The notes under the pieces: generated by a model
What the model was told of the DNA's origin: nothing
What the model saw: the letters and a program-made list of their open reading frames with translations, nothing else
The model's database searches: none
Position numbers and translations under genes: made by a program
Source: Sphingomonas ginsengisoli An et al. 2013
GTDB taxonomy: Bacteria > Pseudomonadota > Alphaproteobacteria > Sphingomonadales > Sphingomonadaceae
Direction of reading: 5' to 3'
NCBI RefSeq assembly: GCF_009363895.1
Contig: NZ_CP045434.1
Span: 2,870,501-2,934,500 of the forward strand
Length of the DNA stretch: 64,000 bases
Part shown: positions 37,079 through 45,298 of the stretch, piece by piece
Numbering within the stretch: the stretch's first letter is position 1
Layout: every line of letters starts with the position of its first letter

Positions 37079-38683
37079 TCAATTTTTTTGCGCGGCCTCA
37101 TCTTTTTCTTCCGCCAGATAATCGCGCGGCGGGAAGACGGGGCAGATGACGGTATAGCGGCCCGGCTCGCGCTCGAGCGGCGAGCGGAGCTGCTTGGCCA
37201 GCCCGGTGATGATCCGCTCGAACTGCGGCCGCTCCTCGACCCGCGCCGGGTCGAGCATGGTCGCGGCGATCGAATAGCGCGCACTGGTGTCGTCGATCCG
37301 CGTCAGCGTCAGCCGCACCGCATCGTCGGGATTGGTCAGCATCGCGCACTCGACCACCTCGGTGGTGAAGAAGGCGAGCGCCACCGCCGAATCCTGCGTC
37401 GCATTGAGCGAGTCGAGTTCGAGGTCGATGTTGAAGCGGCGGGCGTGGTCGGGCGCACTGCCGCGCAGGCTCGACGCCAATTCGCTGATCAGCGGCCGCA
37501 GCGAAATCCCGCGGCTCTCCTCCAGCTCGGCATAATGGTTGCGGTGGACCACCGCGAGCGCATCGACCCGCCGCCCGATCGAGGCATAGGCCTCGCGCGC
37601 GTCGGGGGAGGCGGTCATCCGGCTGTGGATGTTGAGCAGCGAGGCGATCACCTGGAGGTTGTTCTTGACCCGGTGATGGACCTCGCGGACCAGCCGGCGC
37701 TGCCCCTCGAGCGCGGCGCCGGTGTGGCCTTCGGACTCCTCGATCCGCGACATCGCCCGGCTGAAGCTGGCGCCGAGCTCGCGGATTTCGGTCGCCGAGC
37801 CCAGCCGCGGCAGGATCAGCGGTCCGCTGCCCGGCTCGTAGCGGGCAATCGCGCGCTGCATACGGCTGAGCGGGCGGATCAGGAAGCGGCTGACCATCAG
37901 CCAGCTAAGCAAGGTGGCGAGGATCCACATTAACAGCGGCAGCAGGATCACCCCGCGCTCGCCCGCGGTGATCCGCCGGACATAGGCCGCGGTGTGGACG
38001 GTCAGCTGGTCGCCGGCGAGCGGCCAGTCGCGGTCGATTAGCTGGAGGTCGGCCTCGCGCGCCGGCAGCGCCGAGGGTGGCTCGGTCGAGGCGTCCGCAT
38101 CGTCGATCAGCGTGGCGGTGGCCCGCCCGTCGGTCAGCGTCAGCCGGCGCAGGATGTCGGTGGCGTTTAGCGCGGCGTCGCGCAATTCCTCGCGCGACAG
38201 GGCGCCGGTGCCGATCCCGCCGGGCACGCCGACGCGATAATAAAGCACGTTGCCGGTCGGCGAGAGCCACAGCCGGACCCGCCCCGGTTCGATCAGCACC
38301 CCGTCGTCCTGCGGCTGGATCGTGCCCACCGTGCACAGCAATTGCCCGCTCGAATCCTGCAGCGCGAAGCTGCGGGCGACGCCGGGCGACACGCTCAGCG
38401 ACCGCTGCGCGAGCCCGCAGGCGTCCTCGCCCGGGGTCCTGAGCGCTGCGGTGGTGGCGATCCTCAAGGCGAGCACGTTACGCGCGAGCAGGCTCTCGAC
38501 CGCCCGGCTCGCGCCGCGGCTGCGCGCCTCGGTGGCGGCGATCAGCGCCTGGTTGGCGCGGTTGATGCTGGTGGTCGCCGCCCACGCCAGGACAAGCCCG
38601 AGCGGAAGGATGGCGGCGGACAGGATGATGAGCAGCTTGCCCGGGGTAGGCAAGCGGCGGAACCAGCCAATGAGCGCGGTCAT
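37079..38683 (-). CDS. phyP: PhyP-like membrane HisKA_2 kinase/phosphatase of the general stress response
   Basis: 534 residues. Two membrane helices (about 17-38 and 252-275) enclose a periplasmic sensor segment; a HAMP-like stretch follows, then the HisKA_2 dimerisation domain REVHHRVKNNLQVIASLLN with the phospho-accepting His near 335. The ATP-binding part is degenerate: where the N-box should read E-L-V-x-N-A the sequence has EVVECAML, and no D-x-G-x-G or G-L-G box is seen. A protein of this kind, PhyP of Sphingomonas sp. Fr1, sits at the same locus and acts as a phosphatase of PhyR, so a negative role is more likely than kinase action. 27 bp downstream of nepR, same strand. Confidence 0.8.
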   Translation of the reverse strand: MTALIGWFRRLPTPGKLLIILSAAILPLGLVLAWAATTSINRANQALIAATEARSRGASRAVESLLARNVLALRIATTAALRTPGEDACGLAQRSLSVSPGVARSFALQDSSGQLLCTVGTIQPQDDGVLIEPGRVRLWLSPTGNVLYYRVGVPGGIGTGALSREELRDAALNATDILRRLTLTDGRATATLIDDADASTEPPSALPAREADLQLIDRDWPLAGDQLTVHTAAYVRRITAGERGVILLPLLMWILATLLSWLMVSRFLIRPLSRMQRAIARYEPGSGPLILPRLGSATEIRELGASFSRAMSRIEESEGHTGAALEGQRRLVREVHHRVKNNLQVIASLLNIHSRMTASPDAREAYASIGRRVDALAVVHRNHYAELEESRGISLRPLISELASSLRGSAPDHARRFNIDLELDSLNATQDSAVALAFFTTEVVECAMLTNPDDAVRLTLTRIDDTSARYSIAATMLDPARVEERPQFERIITGLAKQLRSPLEREPGRYTVICPVFPPRDYLAEEKDEAAQKN

Positions 38684-38710
38684 TTCGTTAGGCCGCGGCG
38701 ATGGGGCAAA

Positions 38711-38893
38711 TCAGCTGAGCTTGCCGAGCAGGTCCATGAAGTCGTTGGGGACTTCCTCGCGAAGCGTGTTGTCGTAGACGGTCTTGAGCGCACGACCGAC
38801 AGCCCCAGGCGGATCGGCGCGACGACGCTTCTTGGCCATCTCGTTCCGCTCCTCGGTTGGACGGCGGTTGTCCGCATCGTTGTTCGCACTCAA
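38711..38893 (-). CDS. nepR: Anti-sigma factor NepR
   Basis: 60 residues. The conserved NepR core is clear: VGRALKTVYDNTLREEVPNDFMDLLGKL, with the helix 1 (ALKTVYDNTL) and helix 2 (DFMDLLGKL) that hold the EcfG sigma factor and are captured by phosphorylated PhyR. The start is a TTG at 38893 preceded by GGGGGA; an ATG at 38839 with GAGGAG before it would give a 42-residue form that still contains the core. Transcribed divergently from phyR and just ahead of phyP. Confidence 0.93.
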   Translation of the reverse strand: MSANNDADNRRPTEERNEMAKKRRRADPPGAVGRALKTVYDNTLREEVPNDFMDLLGKLS

Positions 38894-39033
38894 CCTTTCG
38901 TCCCCCGTAACGCCGTCACTGGTGTGGCGCGCATTGCTTTCTGCCTCGTCTGGAAAGCGCAGCGAAAGCTCGGCCGCCCCCCTAGAAGTCTGGCAGCCGA
39001 CTCGTCAACGAGATGCGACTAACCCCGCCACGG

Positions 39034-39059
39034 AAACCAAATCGAATGCGGTTTGTTCC
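39034..39059 (-). promoter_or_regulatory. EcfG-type promoter upstream of nepR-phyP
   Basis: Minus strand GGAAC (39059-39055), 16 bases, GGTTT (39038-39034): one mismatch from the GGAAC-N16/17-CGTT consensus. It would give a leader of about 135 bases before nepR and makes the anti-sigma gene part of the sigma factor's own regulon, a known negative feedback in this system. The rest of the 267 bp nepR-phyR spacer holds no ORF; I could not find a good EcfG site for phyR itself. Confidence 0.5.
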
Positions 39060-39160
39060 GGCGCTATTGCAAGATTTTTGCGCTGCGCCCGTAGGGTTGC
39101 AGTTTGCGGTTGCGGCTTCCAATAGGGGGCCAAATTTCGATCATGGAGAGATCACACCAT

Positions 39161-39964
39161 ATGTCGCTGGGCCAGGAACTCGCTCCGCATCTGCCTTTCC
39201 TGCGCCGGTATGCCCGCGCGCTGACCGGCAGCCAGACCCATGGCGACGCCTTCGTGCGCGCCACGCTGGAGGCGATCGTTGCCGCGCCCGAGAGTTTCCC
39301 GCGCGACGTCGAGCCGCGGCTCGGCCTCTACCGGACCTTCCACGCCATCTGGTCGACCGCCAACATCGAGGAAGGCGAGGACGGCTTCGCCGGCGACCTC
39401 GGCAATGCCGAGAGCATCGCCCAGGCCCGCCTGTCGCGGGTCACTCCGCTGTCGCGCCAGGCGCTGCTGCTGACCGCGCTCGAGGGCTTCTCGTCGAGCG
39501 ACGCCGGCTATCTCATCAACGCCAGCCCGGACGAGGTCGAGAATCTCGTCGCCGAGGCGATGGAGGAAATCGAGCGCCAGACCCACGCCGACGTCCTCAT
39601 CATCGAGGATGAGCCGATCATCGCGATGGATATCGAGACCATCGTCCGCGACCTCGGCCACAACGTCACCGGCGTGGCGGTCACTCGCGACGAGGCGGTG
39701 GCGCAGGCCCGTGCCCATCCGCCGGGCCTGGTGCTCGCCGACATCCAGCTCGCCGACGATTCGAGCGGGATCGACGCCGTTCGCGACATCCTCGCCGAAT
39801 TCGCGGTGCCGGTGATCTTCATCACCGCTTTCCCCGAGCGGCTGCTGACCGGCACCCGCCCCGAGCCGACCTTCCTCATCACCAAGCCGTTCCAGCGCGC
39901 CACGGTGAAGGCGGCGATCGCCCAGGCGTTGTTCTTCGACGCGGCGACCGTTCCGGCGGGTTAA
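39161..39964 (+). CDS. phyR: General stress response anti-anti-sigma regulator PhyR
   Basis: When phosphorylated it binds NepR and frees EcfG. 267 residues from the ATG at 39161 (MSLGQELAPHLPFLRRYARAL). Residues about 1-135 form a sigma-factor-like domain (sigma2-like FLRRYARALTGSQTHGD, sigma4-like YLINASPDEVENLVAEAMEE); residues about 140-260 form a receiver domain with the acidic pair in IIEDEPIIAMD, the phospho-acceptor Asp in VLADIQLAD, Thr in IFITAFPERLL and Lys in LITKPF. The stretch from FITAFP to KPF fits the FATGUARD receivers of this pathway. Confidence 0.97.
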   Translation: MSLGQELAPHLPFLRRYARALTGSQTHGDAFVRATLEAIVAAPESFPRDVEPRLGLYRTFHAIWSTANIEEGEDGFAGDLGNAESIAQARLSRVTPLSRQALLLTALEGFSSSDAGYLINASPDEVENLVAEAMEEIERQTHADVLIIEDEPIIAMDIETIVRDLGHNVTGVAVTRDEAVAQARAHPPGLVLADIQLADDSSGIDAVRDILAEFAVPVIFITAFPERLLTGTRPEPTFLITKPFQRATVKAAIAQALFFDAATVPAG

Positions 39965-39977
39965 TCCCCGCCGCGAG

Positions 39978-40003
39978 GGAACTCCGGTTCCCACCGTTGC
40001 GTT
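39978..40003 (+). promoter_or_regulatory. EcfG-type promoter of the small membrane gene and ecfG
   Basis: GGAAC (39978-39982), 17 bases, CGTT (40000-40003), an exact consensus match, 14 bp after the phyR stop. Transcription should start near 40010, about 30 bases before the small ORF and 240 before ecfG, giving positive autoregulation of the sigma factor. Confidence 0.65.
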
Positions 40004-40039
40004 GGCTTATCGAATACGCATCGTCGGGGAAGTTTCGTC

Positions 40040-40183
40040 ATGGAAGAAGAGCGGCCGGAGCATCTCACCGGAACCGAGGCGCGTGCCGGCACCACGCCGC
40101 ACGTCGCGCGGGTCGCGCTGTTCGGCGGCCTGGGTCTGGTAATCCTGATCTTCATCATCATCTTGTGGGTCTACGGCCGCTAG
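40040..40183 (+). CDS. 47-residue single-pass membrane peptide in the stress locus
   Basis: Open reading frame ATG 40040 to TAG 40183 between phyR and ecfG. Its product is a charged N-terminus (MEEERPEHLTGTEARAG), a basic step (TTPHVARVA) and one membrane helix (LFGGLGLVILIFIIILWVYG), ending in R. It follows an exact EcfG promoter by about 30 bases. A weak purine-rich site (GGGGAAG, 40026-40032) precedes the ATG. Codon use fits the rest of the window. No family recognised; a membrane peptide made under stress is plausible. Confidence 0.6.
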   Translation: MEEERPEHLTGTEARAGTTPHVARVALFGGLGLVILIFIIILWVYGR

Positions 40184-40246
40184 GGCCGCGCGACTTTTTC
40201 GGCTAAGCCCGATGCGTACAACGCCGCCGGCGGCGAGTGGGGGAAT

Positions 40247-40894
40247 TTGAGCGCTCACGACGATATCGACGAGGACGAGGTGGACGAAGCTCCCAAGCCG
40301 GAGCCGATTCCGCTTTCCGATCCCGAGTTCAAGGACCAGCTCGCGCAGGTCATTCCGCACCTGCGCGCGTTCGGCCGGTCGCTGTCGGGCAGCCGCGATC
40401 TCGCCGACGACCTCGTCCAGGAAACGCTGCTTAAGGCGTGGGCCGCGCGCAAGCGCTTCCAGGCCGGCACCAACATGCGCGCGTGGACCTTCATCATCCT
40501 GCGCAACCTGTTCCTGAGCCAGATGCGCCGCGCCCGCTTCAAGGGCGAGTGGGACGAATTGACCGCCTCAAAGCTGCTCGCCGCGCCGGCCAGCCAGGAC
40601 CGTCACGTCGAGCTGGGTGACATGCAGCGCGCGCTGATGCACTTGCCCCAGCCGCAGCGCGAGGCGCTGATCCTGGTCGGTGCGGGCGGCTTCGCTTACG
40701 AAGAAGCGGCTGAGATTTGCGGCTGCGCGGTCGGCACGATCAAGAGCCGGGTCGCGCGCGGCCGCGTCGCGCTCGAGCAATTGCTGTCGGGGGGCAAGCT
40801 GCCCAGCCGGCGCCAGCACAAGACCGACCCCAACGTCTCGGCGCTGTCGCAGATCATGGGCGAAGTCGACGAGCTCGCGCGCGACCGCGAATAG
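40247..40894 (+). CDS. ecfG: RNA polymerase sigma factor EcfG (general stress response)
   Basis: Group ECF15-type sigma factor. 215 residues: region 2 with HLRAFGRSLSGSRDLADDLVQETLLKAW and NMRAWTFIILRNLFLSQMRR (about 31-93), region 4 with MHLPQPQREALILVGAGGFAYEEAAEICGCAVGTIKSRVARGR (about 130-172, quoted here only to locate the helix-turn-helix). The start is a TTG at 40247 with GGGGGA very close; a GTG at 40280 is an alternative. Held inactive by NepR and released by PhyR. Candidate target promoters in this window: nepR-phyP, its own, ldt, the hemerythrin-like gene and the putative small RNA. Confidence 0.93.
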   Translation: MSAHDDIDEDEVDEAPKPEPIPLSDPEFKDQLAQVIPHLRAFGRSLSGSRDLADDLVQETLLKAWAARKRFQAGTNMRAWTFIILRNLFLSQMRRARFKGEWDELTASKLLAAPASQDRHVELGDMQRALMHLPQPQREALILVGAGGFAYEEAAEICGCAVGTIKSRVARGRVALEQLLSGGKLPSRRQHKTDPNVSALSQIMGEVDELARDRE

Positions 40895-40983
40895 GTCCGC
40901 GCGTCAGTTCGCCTTGGCGGCCCGTCCGGGCACCGCTATCGCCACTGGAATGTCCGGGTTTCGCTGTGTCGACCCCGTCGCCC

Positions 40984-41118
40984 CTAGCCGAGGCGTGCGA
41001 GGAGGTCCTCGAACTGGCGCTCGTCGCCGTTCGACGCCTGAGCGAACGCGCGCCGCAAAGCGGCGGTCACTCCGGCATGTGCGGGCGGGAGCTCGACACG
41101 AATGATCCGACGATCCAT
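40984..41118 (-). CDS. Small conserved protein of 44 residues
   Basis: MDRRIIRVELPPAHAGVTAA followed by LRRAFAQASNGDERQFEDLLARLG. The ATG at 41118 is chosen because the sequence before it in the longer frame (start 41178) looks like non-coding DNA. A soluble, helical peptide; I recall similar short proteins next to glnE in sphingomonads but know no function. Divergent from glnE (109 bp between starts) and converging on ecfG. Confidence 0.55.
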   Translation of the reverse strand: MDRRIIRVELPPAHAGVTAALRRAFAQASNGDERQFEDLLARLG

Positions 41119-41226
41119 GTTGCTCTCACGTAAGCCCGACGCCTTCTTGGCTGTCTCGGAAATCATTTGCCCATTCAACGCCGTAGGACGCCCGAGGTTG
41201 CGTCAAGCGAGCTATTGGATGAACCG

Positions 41227-43929
41227 ATGAGCGGCGAGATCACGGCGCCGTTGCGCATCCGCGACACCGCGCTCGAGCGGGCGCGGACCCATTCACCCTT
41301 CCTCGGCGAGGCGATCGTCCGCTGCCCCGACGTGGTCGAAAGCTTCCGCGCCAATGGTGCCGCCGCGGCGGTCGACACCGCCCTCGCGGTGGCCGGCGAC
41401 GCGCCGTTGGGCGAGCGCCTGCGCCGCCAGCGGCTGCGGCTCGCGCTGGCCACCGCGCTCGGCGACCTGTCGGAAGAATTCTCGCTCGAGGCGGTCACCG
41501 CGGCCCTGTCCGACTTCGCCGACGGCGCGATCGACGCCGCCCTTCGCCAGGCGGTCGCCGAGCGGATGGGCGCCGACATTCCCTTCGTCGGATTGACGGT
41601 GCTCGCACTCGGCAAGCTCGGCAGCCGCGAACTCAACTACAGCTCGGACGTCGACCTCATTCTGCTGTTCGACCCCGAGACCTTGCCCCGCCGCGGGCGC
41701 GACGACCCGAGCGAGGCCGCGGTCCGCTACGGCCGCCGCCTGATCGAGTTGCTCCAGCGCCGCGACGAGCATGGCTATGTCGTCCGCGTCGACCTCCGCC
41801 TGCGGCCCTCGCCCGAAGTCACCCCGATCGCGCTGTCGATCGGCGCCGCCATCTCTTACTATGAAAGCTCGGCGTTGCCGTGGGAGCGCGCCGCCTTCAT
41901 CCGCGCCCGCGCCTGCGCCGGCGACCGCGCGCTCGGCGAGAGCTTCCTCGCCGCGATCCAGCCGTTCGTCTGGCGGCGCAGCCTCGACTTCGGCGTGGTC
42001 GACGAGATCCGCGCCATCTCGACCCGCATCCGCGACCATTACAGCCAGGGCCAGCAGCTCGGCCCCGGCTATGACCTGAAGCGCGGCCGCGGCGGCATCC
42101 GCGAGGTCGAATTCTTCGCCCAGATCCAGCAATTGATCCACGCCGGGCGCGAACCCGCACTGCGCACCCCGGCGACGCTCGAGGCGCTGGCGGCGTTAAG
42201 CGCGGCGGGCAAGCTCGACCCCGCCGACGCCGAAGCGCTCGCCGCCGCCTATCGCGCGCTGCGCACCGCCGAGCACCGGGTCCAGATGATCGCCGACGCG
42301 CAGACCCACCTGCTGCCCGCTTCCGGAGAAGCGCTTGATCGCGTAGCGGCGCTCCACGGCCTTGCCGACGGCGCCGCGCTGATCGCCTGGCTCGCCCCTC
42401 ACGTCACCGCCACCGAGCGCCTGTTCGGCGCGCTCGCCGACGATCGCGGCGGGCGGCTCAGCAACGACCCGCAAATGCTCACCGACGAGCTGGCGCGGAT
42501 GGGCTTTCCCGATCCGCATCTGCCCGCCCGGCACGTCGCCGACTGGCGCTCGGGCAAGGCGCGCTCGCTGCGCTCGGCCACCGCGCGCGAAGCATTCGAG
42601 GCGATGCTCCCCGCGCTGCTCGAAGCGATCGCGCAAGGGCCCGACCCGGCGGCGGCGCTCAACCGCCTCGCCGACCTCGTCGAGCGGCTGTCGAGCGGGG
42701 TCAATCTCTACCGCCTGATCGCTGCCCAACCCGAGCTCGGCGCCCTGCTCGCGACCATTCTCAGCCACGCCCCCGCGCTCGCCGCGCAGCTCGGCCGCCG
42801 CCCCGAATTGCTCGACGGGCTGCTCGACGCCTCGAGCTTTGGCGTGCCCCCTTCGGCCGCCGAGTTCGCAGAACGGCTCGCGGCCGCGGTCGCCGGCCTC
42901 CCGTACGACGCCGCGCTCGACCGCGCCCGCGCGGTGGTCGGCGAGCGCCGCTTCGGGCTCGGAGTGCAACTGGTCAGCGGCCACCGCGACCCGATCGCCA
43001 TTGCTGAAGGCTATAGCGACGTCGCCGAAGGGACGGTGATCGCGCTCGCCGCGCTCGCCCAGGCCGATTTCGAAGCGAGCCACGGCTCCATGCCGGGCGG
43101 TGAGCTGGTCGTCCTCGCGCTCGGGCGGCTCGGCGGCCGCGCGCTGACCCACGCCTCCGACCTCGATCTCATCTTCGTCTACGACGCCCCCGACGGCGCG
43201 CAGAGCGAGCATGCCAAGCCGCTCACCGCCGCCGACTATTACAACCGCCTCGCCCGCCGAGTGGTGGCGGCGTTGAGCGTCCCGACCGCCGCCGGCCCGC
43301 TCTACGAGGTCGACACCAGGCTGCGTCCGCAGGGCGAGCAGGGGATGCTCGCGGTCAGTCTCGCCGGCTTCACTTCCTATCAGCGCAGCGAAGCGTGGAC
43401 GTGGGAGCATATGGCGCTGTGCCGCGCCCGCCCGCTGACCGGCCCGGAGCCCGCCCAGCAGCGCCTCCGCCAGGCGATCACCGCCGTGCTCTCGGGGCCG
43501 CGCGACCCCGCCAAGGTGCGTGCCGACGCGGCGGTGATGCGGGCCGACATGGCGCGGCACAAGCCGCCGTGGGGACCGCTCGACGTGAAGCTCGGCGACG
43601 GCGGGCTGGTCGACCTCGAATTCGCGGTCCACACGCTCCAGCTCTCGAGCGGGCTCGGCCTCGACCCCCGGCTCGAGGTGGCGATCGCCGCGCTGGGTGA
43701 GGCCGGCCTGCTCGACGCTGCAGCGGTCGACGCCGACCTCCGCCTGCTGTCGCGGATCCTCGTCTGCCTGCGGCTGCTCGCCCCCGGCCAGGTCAAGCTG
43801 ACCCCGCCGACCGAAGTGCTGCTCGCCCGGCTGTGCGGGCAGGCCGACTGGGACGCGCTGGTTGCGGCGATGACCGCGGCACGGCAGAGGATCGCGGCAT
43901 TATGGACCAGGGTGAGGGACGGAGCATGA
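41227..43929 (+). CDS. glnE: Bifunctional glutamine synthetase adenylyltransferase/adenylyl-removing enzyme
   Basis: Switches glutamine synthetase by adding or removing AMP, in response to PII and glutamine. 900 residues from the ATG at 41227; a longer frame from a TTG at 41167 is judged non-coding. It has two nucleotidyltransferase domains: GKLGSRELNYSSDVDLILLFD near 130-150 (N-terminal, de-adenylylation) and GRLGGRALTHASDLDLIFVYD near 635-655 (C-terminal, adenylylation), each with the G-x-D-x-D metal site. Slightly shorter than the 945 residues of E. coli. Overlaps bcp by 4 bp. Confidence 0.95.
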   Translation: MSGEITAPLRIRDTALERARTHSPFLGEAIVRCPDVVESFRANGAAAAVDTALAVAGDAPLGERLRRQRLRLALATALGDLSEEFSLEAVTAALSDFADGAIDAALRQAVAERMGADIPFVGLTVLALGKLGSRELNYSSDVDLILLFDPETLPRRGRDDPSEAAVRYGRRLIELLQRRDEHGYVVRVDLRLRPSPEVTPIALSIGAAISYYESSALPWERAAFIRARACAGDRALGESFLAAIQPFVWRRSLDFGVVDEIRAISTRIRDHYSQGQQLGPGYDLKRGRGGIREVEFFAQIQQLIHAGREPALRTPATLEALAALSAAGKLDPADAEALAAAYRALRTAEHRVQMIADAQTHLLPASGEALDRVAALHGLADGAALIAWLAPHVTATERLFGALADDRGGRLSNDPQMLTDELARMGFPDPHLPARHVADWRSGKARSLRSATAREAFEAMLPALLEAIAQGPDPAAALNRLADLVERLSSGVNLYRLIAAQPELGALLATILSHAPALAAQLGRRPELLDGLLDASSFGVPPSAAEFAERLAAAVAGLPYDAALDRARAVVGERRFGLGVQLVSGHRDPIAIAEGYSDVAEGTVIALAALAQADFEASHGSMPGGELVVLALGRLGGRALTHASDLDLIFVYDAPDGAQSEHAKPLTAADYYNRLARRVVAALSVPTAAGPLYEVDTRLRPQGEQGMLAVSLAGFTSYQRSEAWTWEHMALCRARPLTGPEPAQQRLRQAITAVLSGPRDPAKVRADAAVMRADMARHKPPWGPLDVKLGDGGLVDLEFAVHTLQLSSGLGLDPRLEVAIAALGEAGLLDAAAVDADLRLLSRILVCLRLLAPGQVKLTPPTEVLLARLCGQADWDALVAAMTAARQRIAALWTRVRDGA

Positions 43930-44381
43930 TCGACGAAGGACAGCAGGCGCCCGCGCTGACGGTGACGACAACCGACGGCCACGCCATCGACCTCGCCGCG
44001 CCGGGGCATCCGGTCGTGCTCTATTTCTACCCCAAGGACGACACCTCGGGCTGCACCCGGGAAGCGCAGGACTTCACCGGTCTCGCCGAGGACTTTGCCG
44101 CCGCCGGTGCCCGCGTCATCGGCGTCTCGCGCGACAGCGAGAAGAGCCACGAGAAGTTCATCGGCAAATACGACCTCAAGGTCCCCCTCGCGACCGACGA
44201 TGGCGCGCTCAGCGAGGCGTTCGGCACCTGGGTCGAGAAGTCGATGTACGGCCGCAAATATATGGGGATGGAGCGCGCGACCTTCCTGATCGGCGCCGAC
44301 GGCAAGGTCCTCAAGGCCTGGCGCAAGGTCAAGGTGCCGGGCCACGCCGCGGCGGTGCTCGCGGCCTTACCGCGCGGCTGA
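43926..44381 (+). CDS. bcp: Peroxiredoxin of the Bcp/PrxQ type
   Basis: Thiol peroxidase reducing H2O2 and organic peroxides. 151 residues from the ATGA overlap with glnE. The peroxidatic Cys lies in FYPKDDTSGCTREAQDF (about residue 45) with the Thr three before it replaced by D-T-S-G order usual for Bcp. The resolving Cys found five residues later in E. coli Bcp is a Gln here, and no other Cys exists in the protein, so it must work as a 1-Cys enzyme or use an external thiol such as the glutaredoxin system. Confidence 0.9.
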   Translation: MIDEGQQAPALTVTTTDGHAIDLAAPGHPVVLYFYPKDDTSGCTREAQDFTGLAEDFAAAGARVIGVSRDSEKSHEKFIGKYDLKVPLATDDGALSEAFGTWVEKSMYGRKYMGMERATFLIGADGKVLKAWRKVKVPGHAAAVLAALPRG

Positions 44382-44454
44382 ACCCTGGCCCCGCGGCGGG
44401 CTTTTCAACCGCGCCTCGCGGGCCTAAGCCGCGCCCCAAGCACAAGAGGATTTC

Positions 44455-45240
44455 ATGGCCGAGTTCACGCTTCCGAAGAACAGCGTCATTTCCAAGAAGG
44501 GCAAGCGCTATCCCGCACCCAGCGGCGCCAAGCGCACCAAGGCGTTCAAGGTCTATCGCTACGATCCCGACAGCGGCCAGAACCCGCGCTACGACACCTA
44601 TGAGCTCGACCTCGACGAGACCGGGCCAATGGTCCTCGACGCCCTCCTCAAGATCAAGAATGAGGTCGACCCGACGCTGACCTTCCGCCGCTCGTGCCGC
44701 GAAGGCATTTGCGGCAGCTGCTCGATGAACATTGCTGGCTCGAACGGCCTCGCCTGCACCACCGCGATCGAGGATGTGAAGGGCGAGGTTCGCATCACCC
44801 CGCTGCCGCATTGCGACGTGGTCAAGGATCTCGTCCCCGACTTCACCCACCTTTACGCCCAATATGCCTCGATCGAGCCGTGGCTGAAGTCGGCCTCGCC
44901 CGACCCCAGCGGCAAGGAGCGGCTGCAGAGCCCCGAGGACCGCGAGAAACTGAACGGCCTCTACGAGTGCATCCTGTGCTTCTGCTGCTCGACCAGCTGC
45001 CCGAGCTACTGGTGGAACGGCGACCGCTTCCTCGGCCCCGCGATCCTGCTCCAGGCCTATCGCTGGCTCGCCGACAGCCGCGACGAGATGACGGGCGAGC
45101 GCCTCGACCAGCTCGAGGACCCGTTCCGCCTCTATCGCTGCCACACGATCATGAACTGCGCCAACGTCTGCCCGAAGGGGCTGAACCCGGCCAAGGCGAT
45201 CGCCGAGACCAAGAAGCTGGTCGCCGAACGCGCGGCGTAA
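44455..45240 (+). CDS. sdhB: Succinate dehydrogenase iron-sulfur subunit
   Basis: Carries electrons from the flavin in SdhA to quinone. 261 residues. The three cluster-binding regions are complete: [2Fe-2S] with [14 protein letters not shown] and the later C-T-T (about 81-103), [4Fe-4S] in [14 protein letters not shown] (about 165-178) and [3Fe-4S] with [17 protein letters not shown] (about 228-244). GAGGA lies 6 bases before the ATG. sdhA, sdhC and sdhD are not next to it: bcp is upstream and an unrelated gene downstream, so in this window sdhB stands alone; the others may lie elsewhere. Confidence 0.96.
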   Translation: MAEFTLPKNSVISKKGKRYPAPSGAKRTKAFKVYRYDPDSGQNPRYDTYELDLDETGPMVLDALLKIKNEVDPTLTFRRSCREGICGSCSMNIAGSNGLACTTAIEDVKGEVRITPLPHCDVVKDLVPDFTHLYAQYASIEPWLKSASPDPSGKERLQSPEDREKLNGLYECILCFCCSTSCPSYWWNGDRFLGPAILLQAYRWLADSRDEMTGERLDQLEDPFRLYRCHTIMNCANVCPKGLNPAKAIAETKKLVAERAA

Positions 45241-45298
45241 ACGGCGGATTGCCCTGCTTCCCTGCCACGCTAAGATCGCGCGGGTGGGGGACTGAGGC

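Noticed and set aside
39032..39057. Plus-strand EcfG site for phyR (GGAAA-N17-TGTT)
   Set aside because: Two mismatches from consensus, and it is only the reverse of the better minus-strand nepR site.
41167..41226. TTG start for glnE adding 20 residues
   Set aside because: The added residues (PIQRRRTPEVASS...) show no family likeness and overlap the divergent gene's upstream region; the ATG at 41227 gives the normal start.
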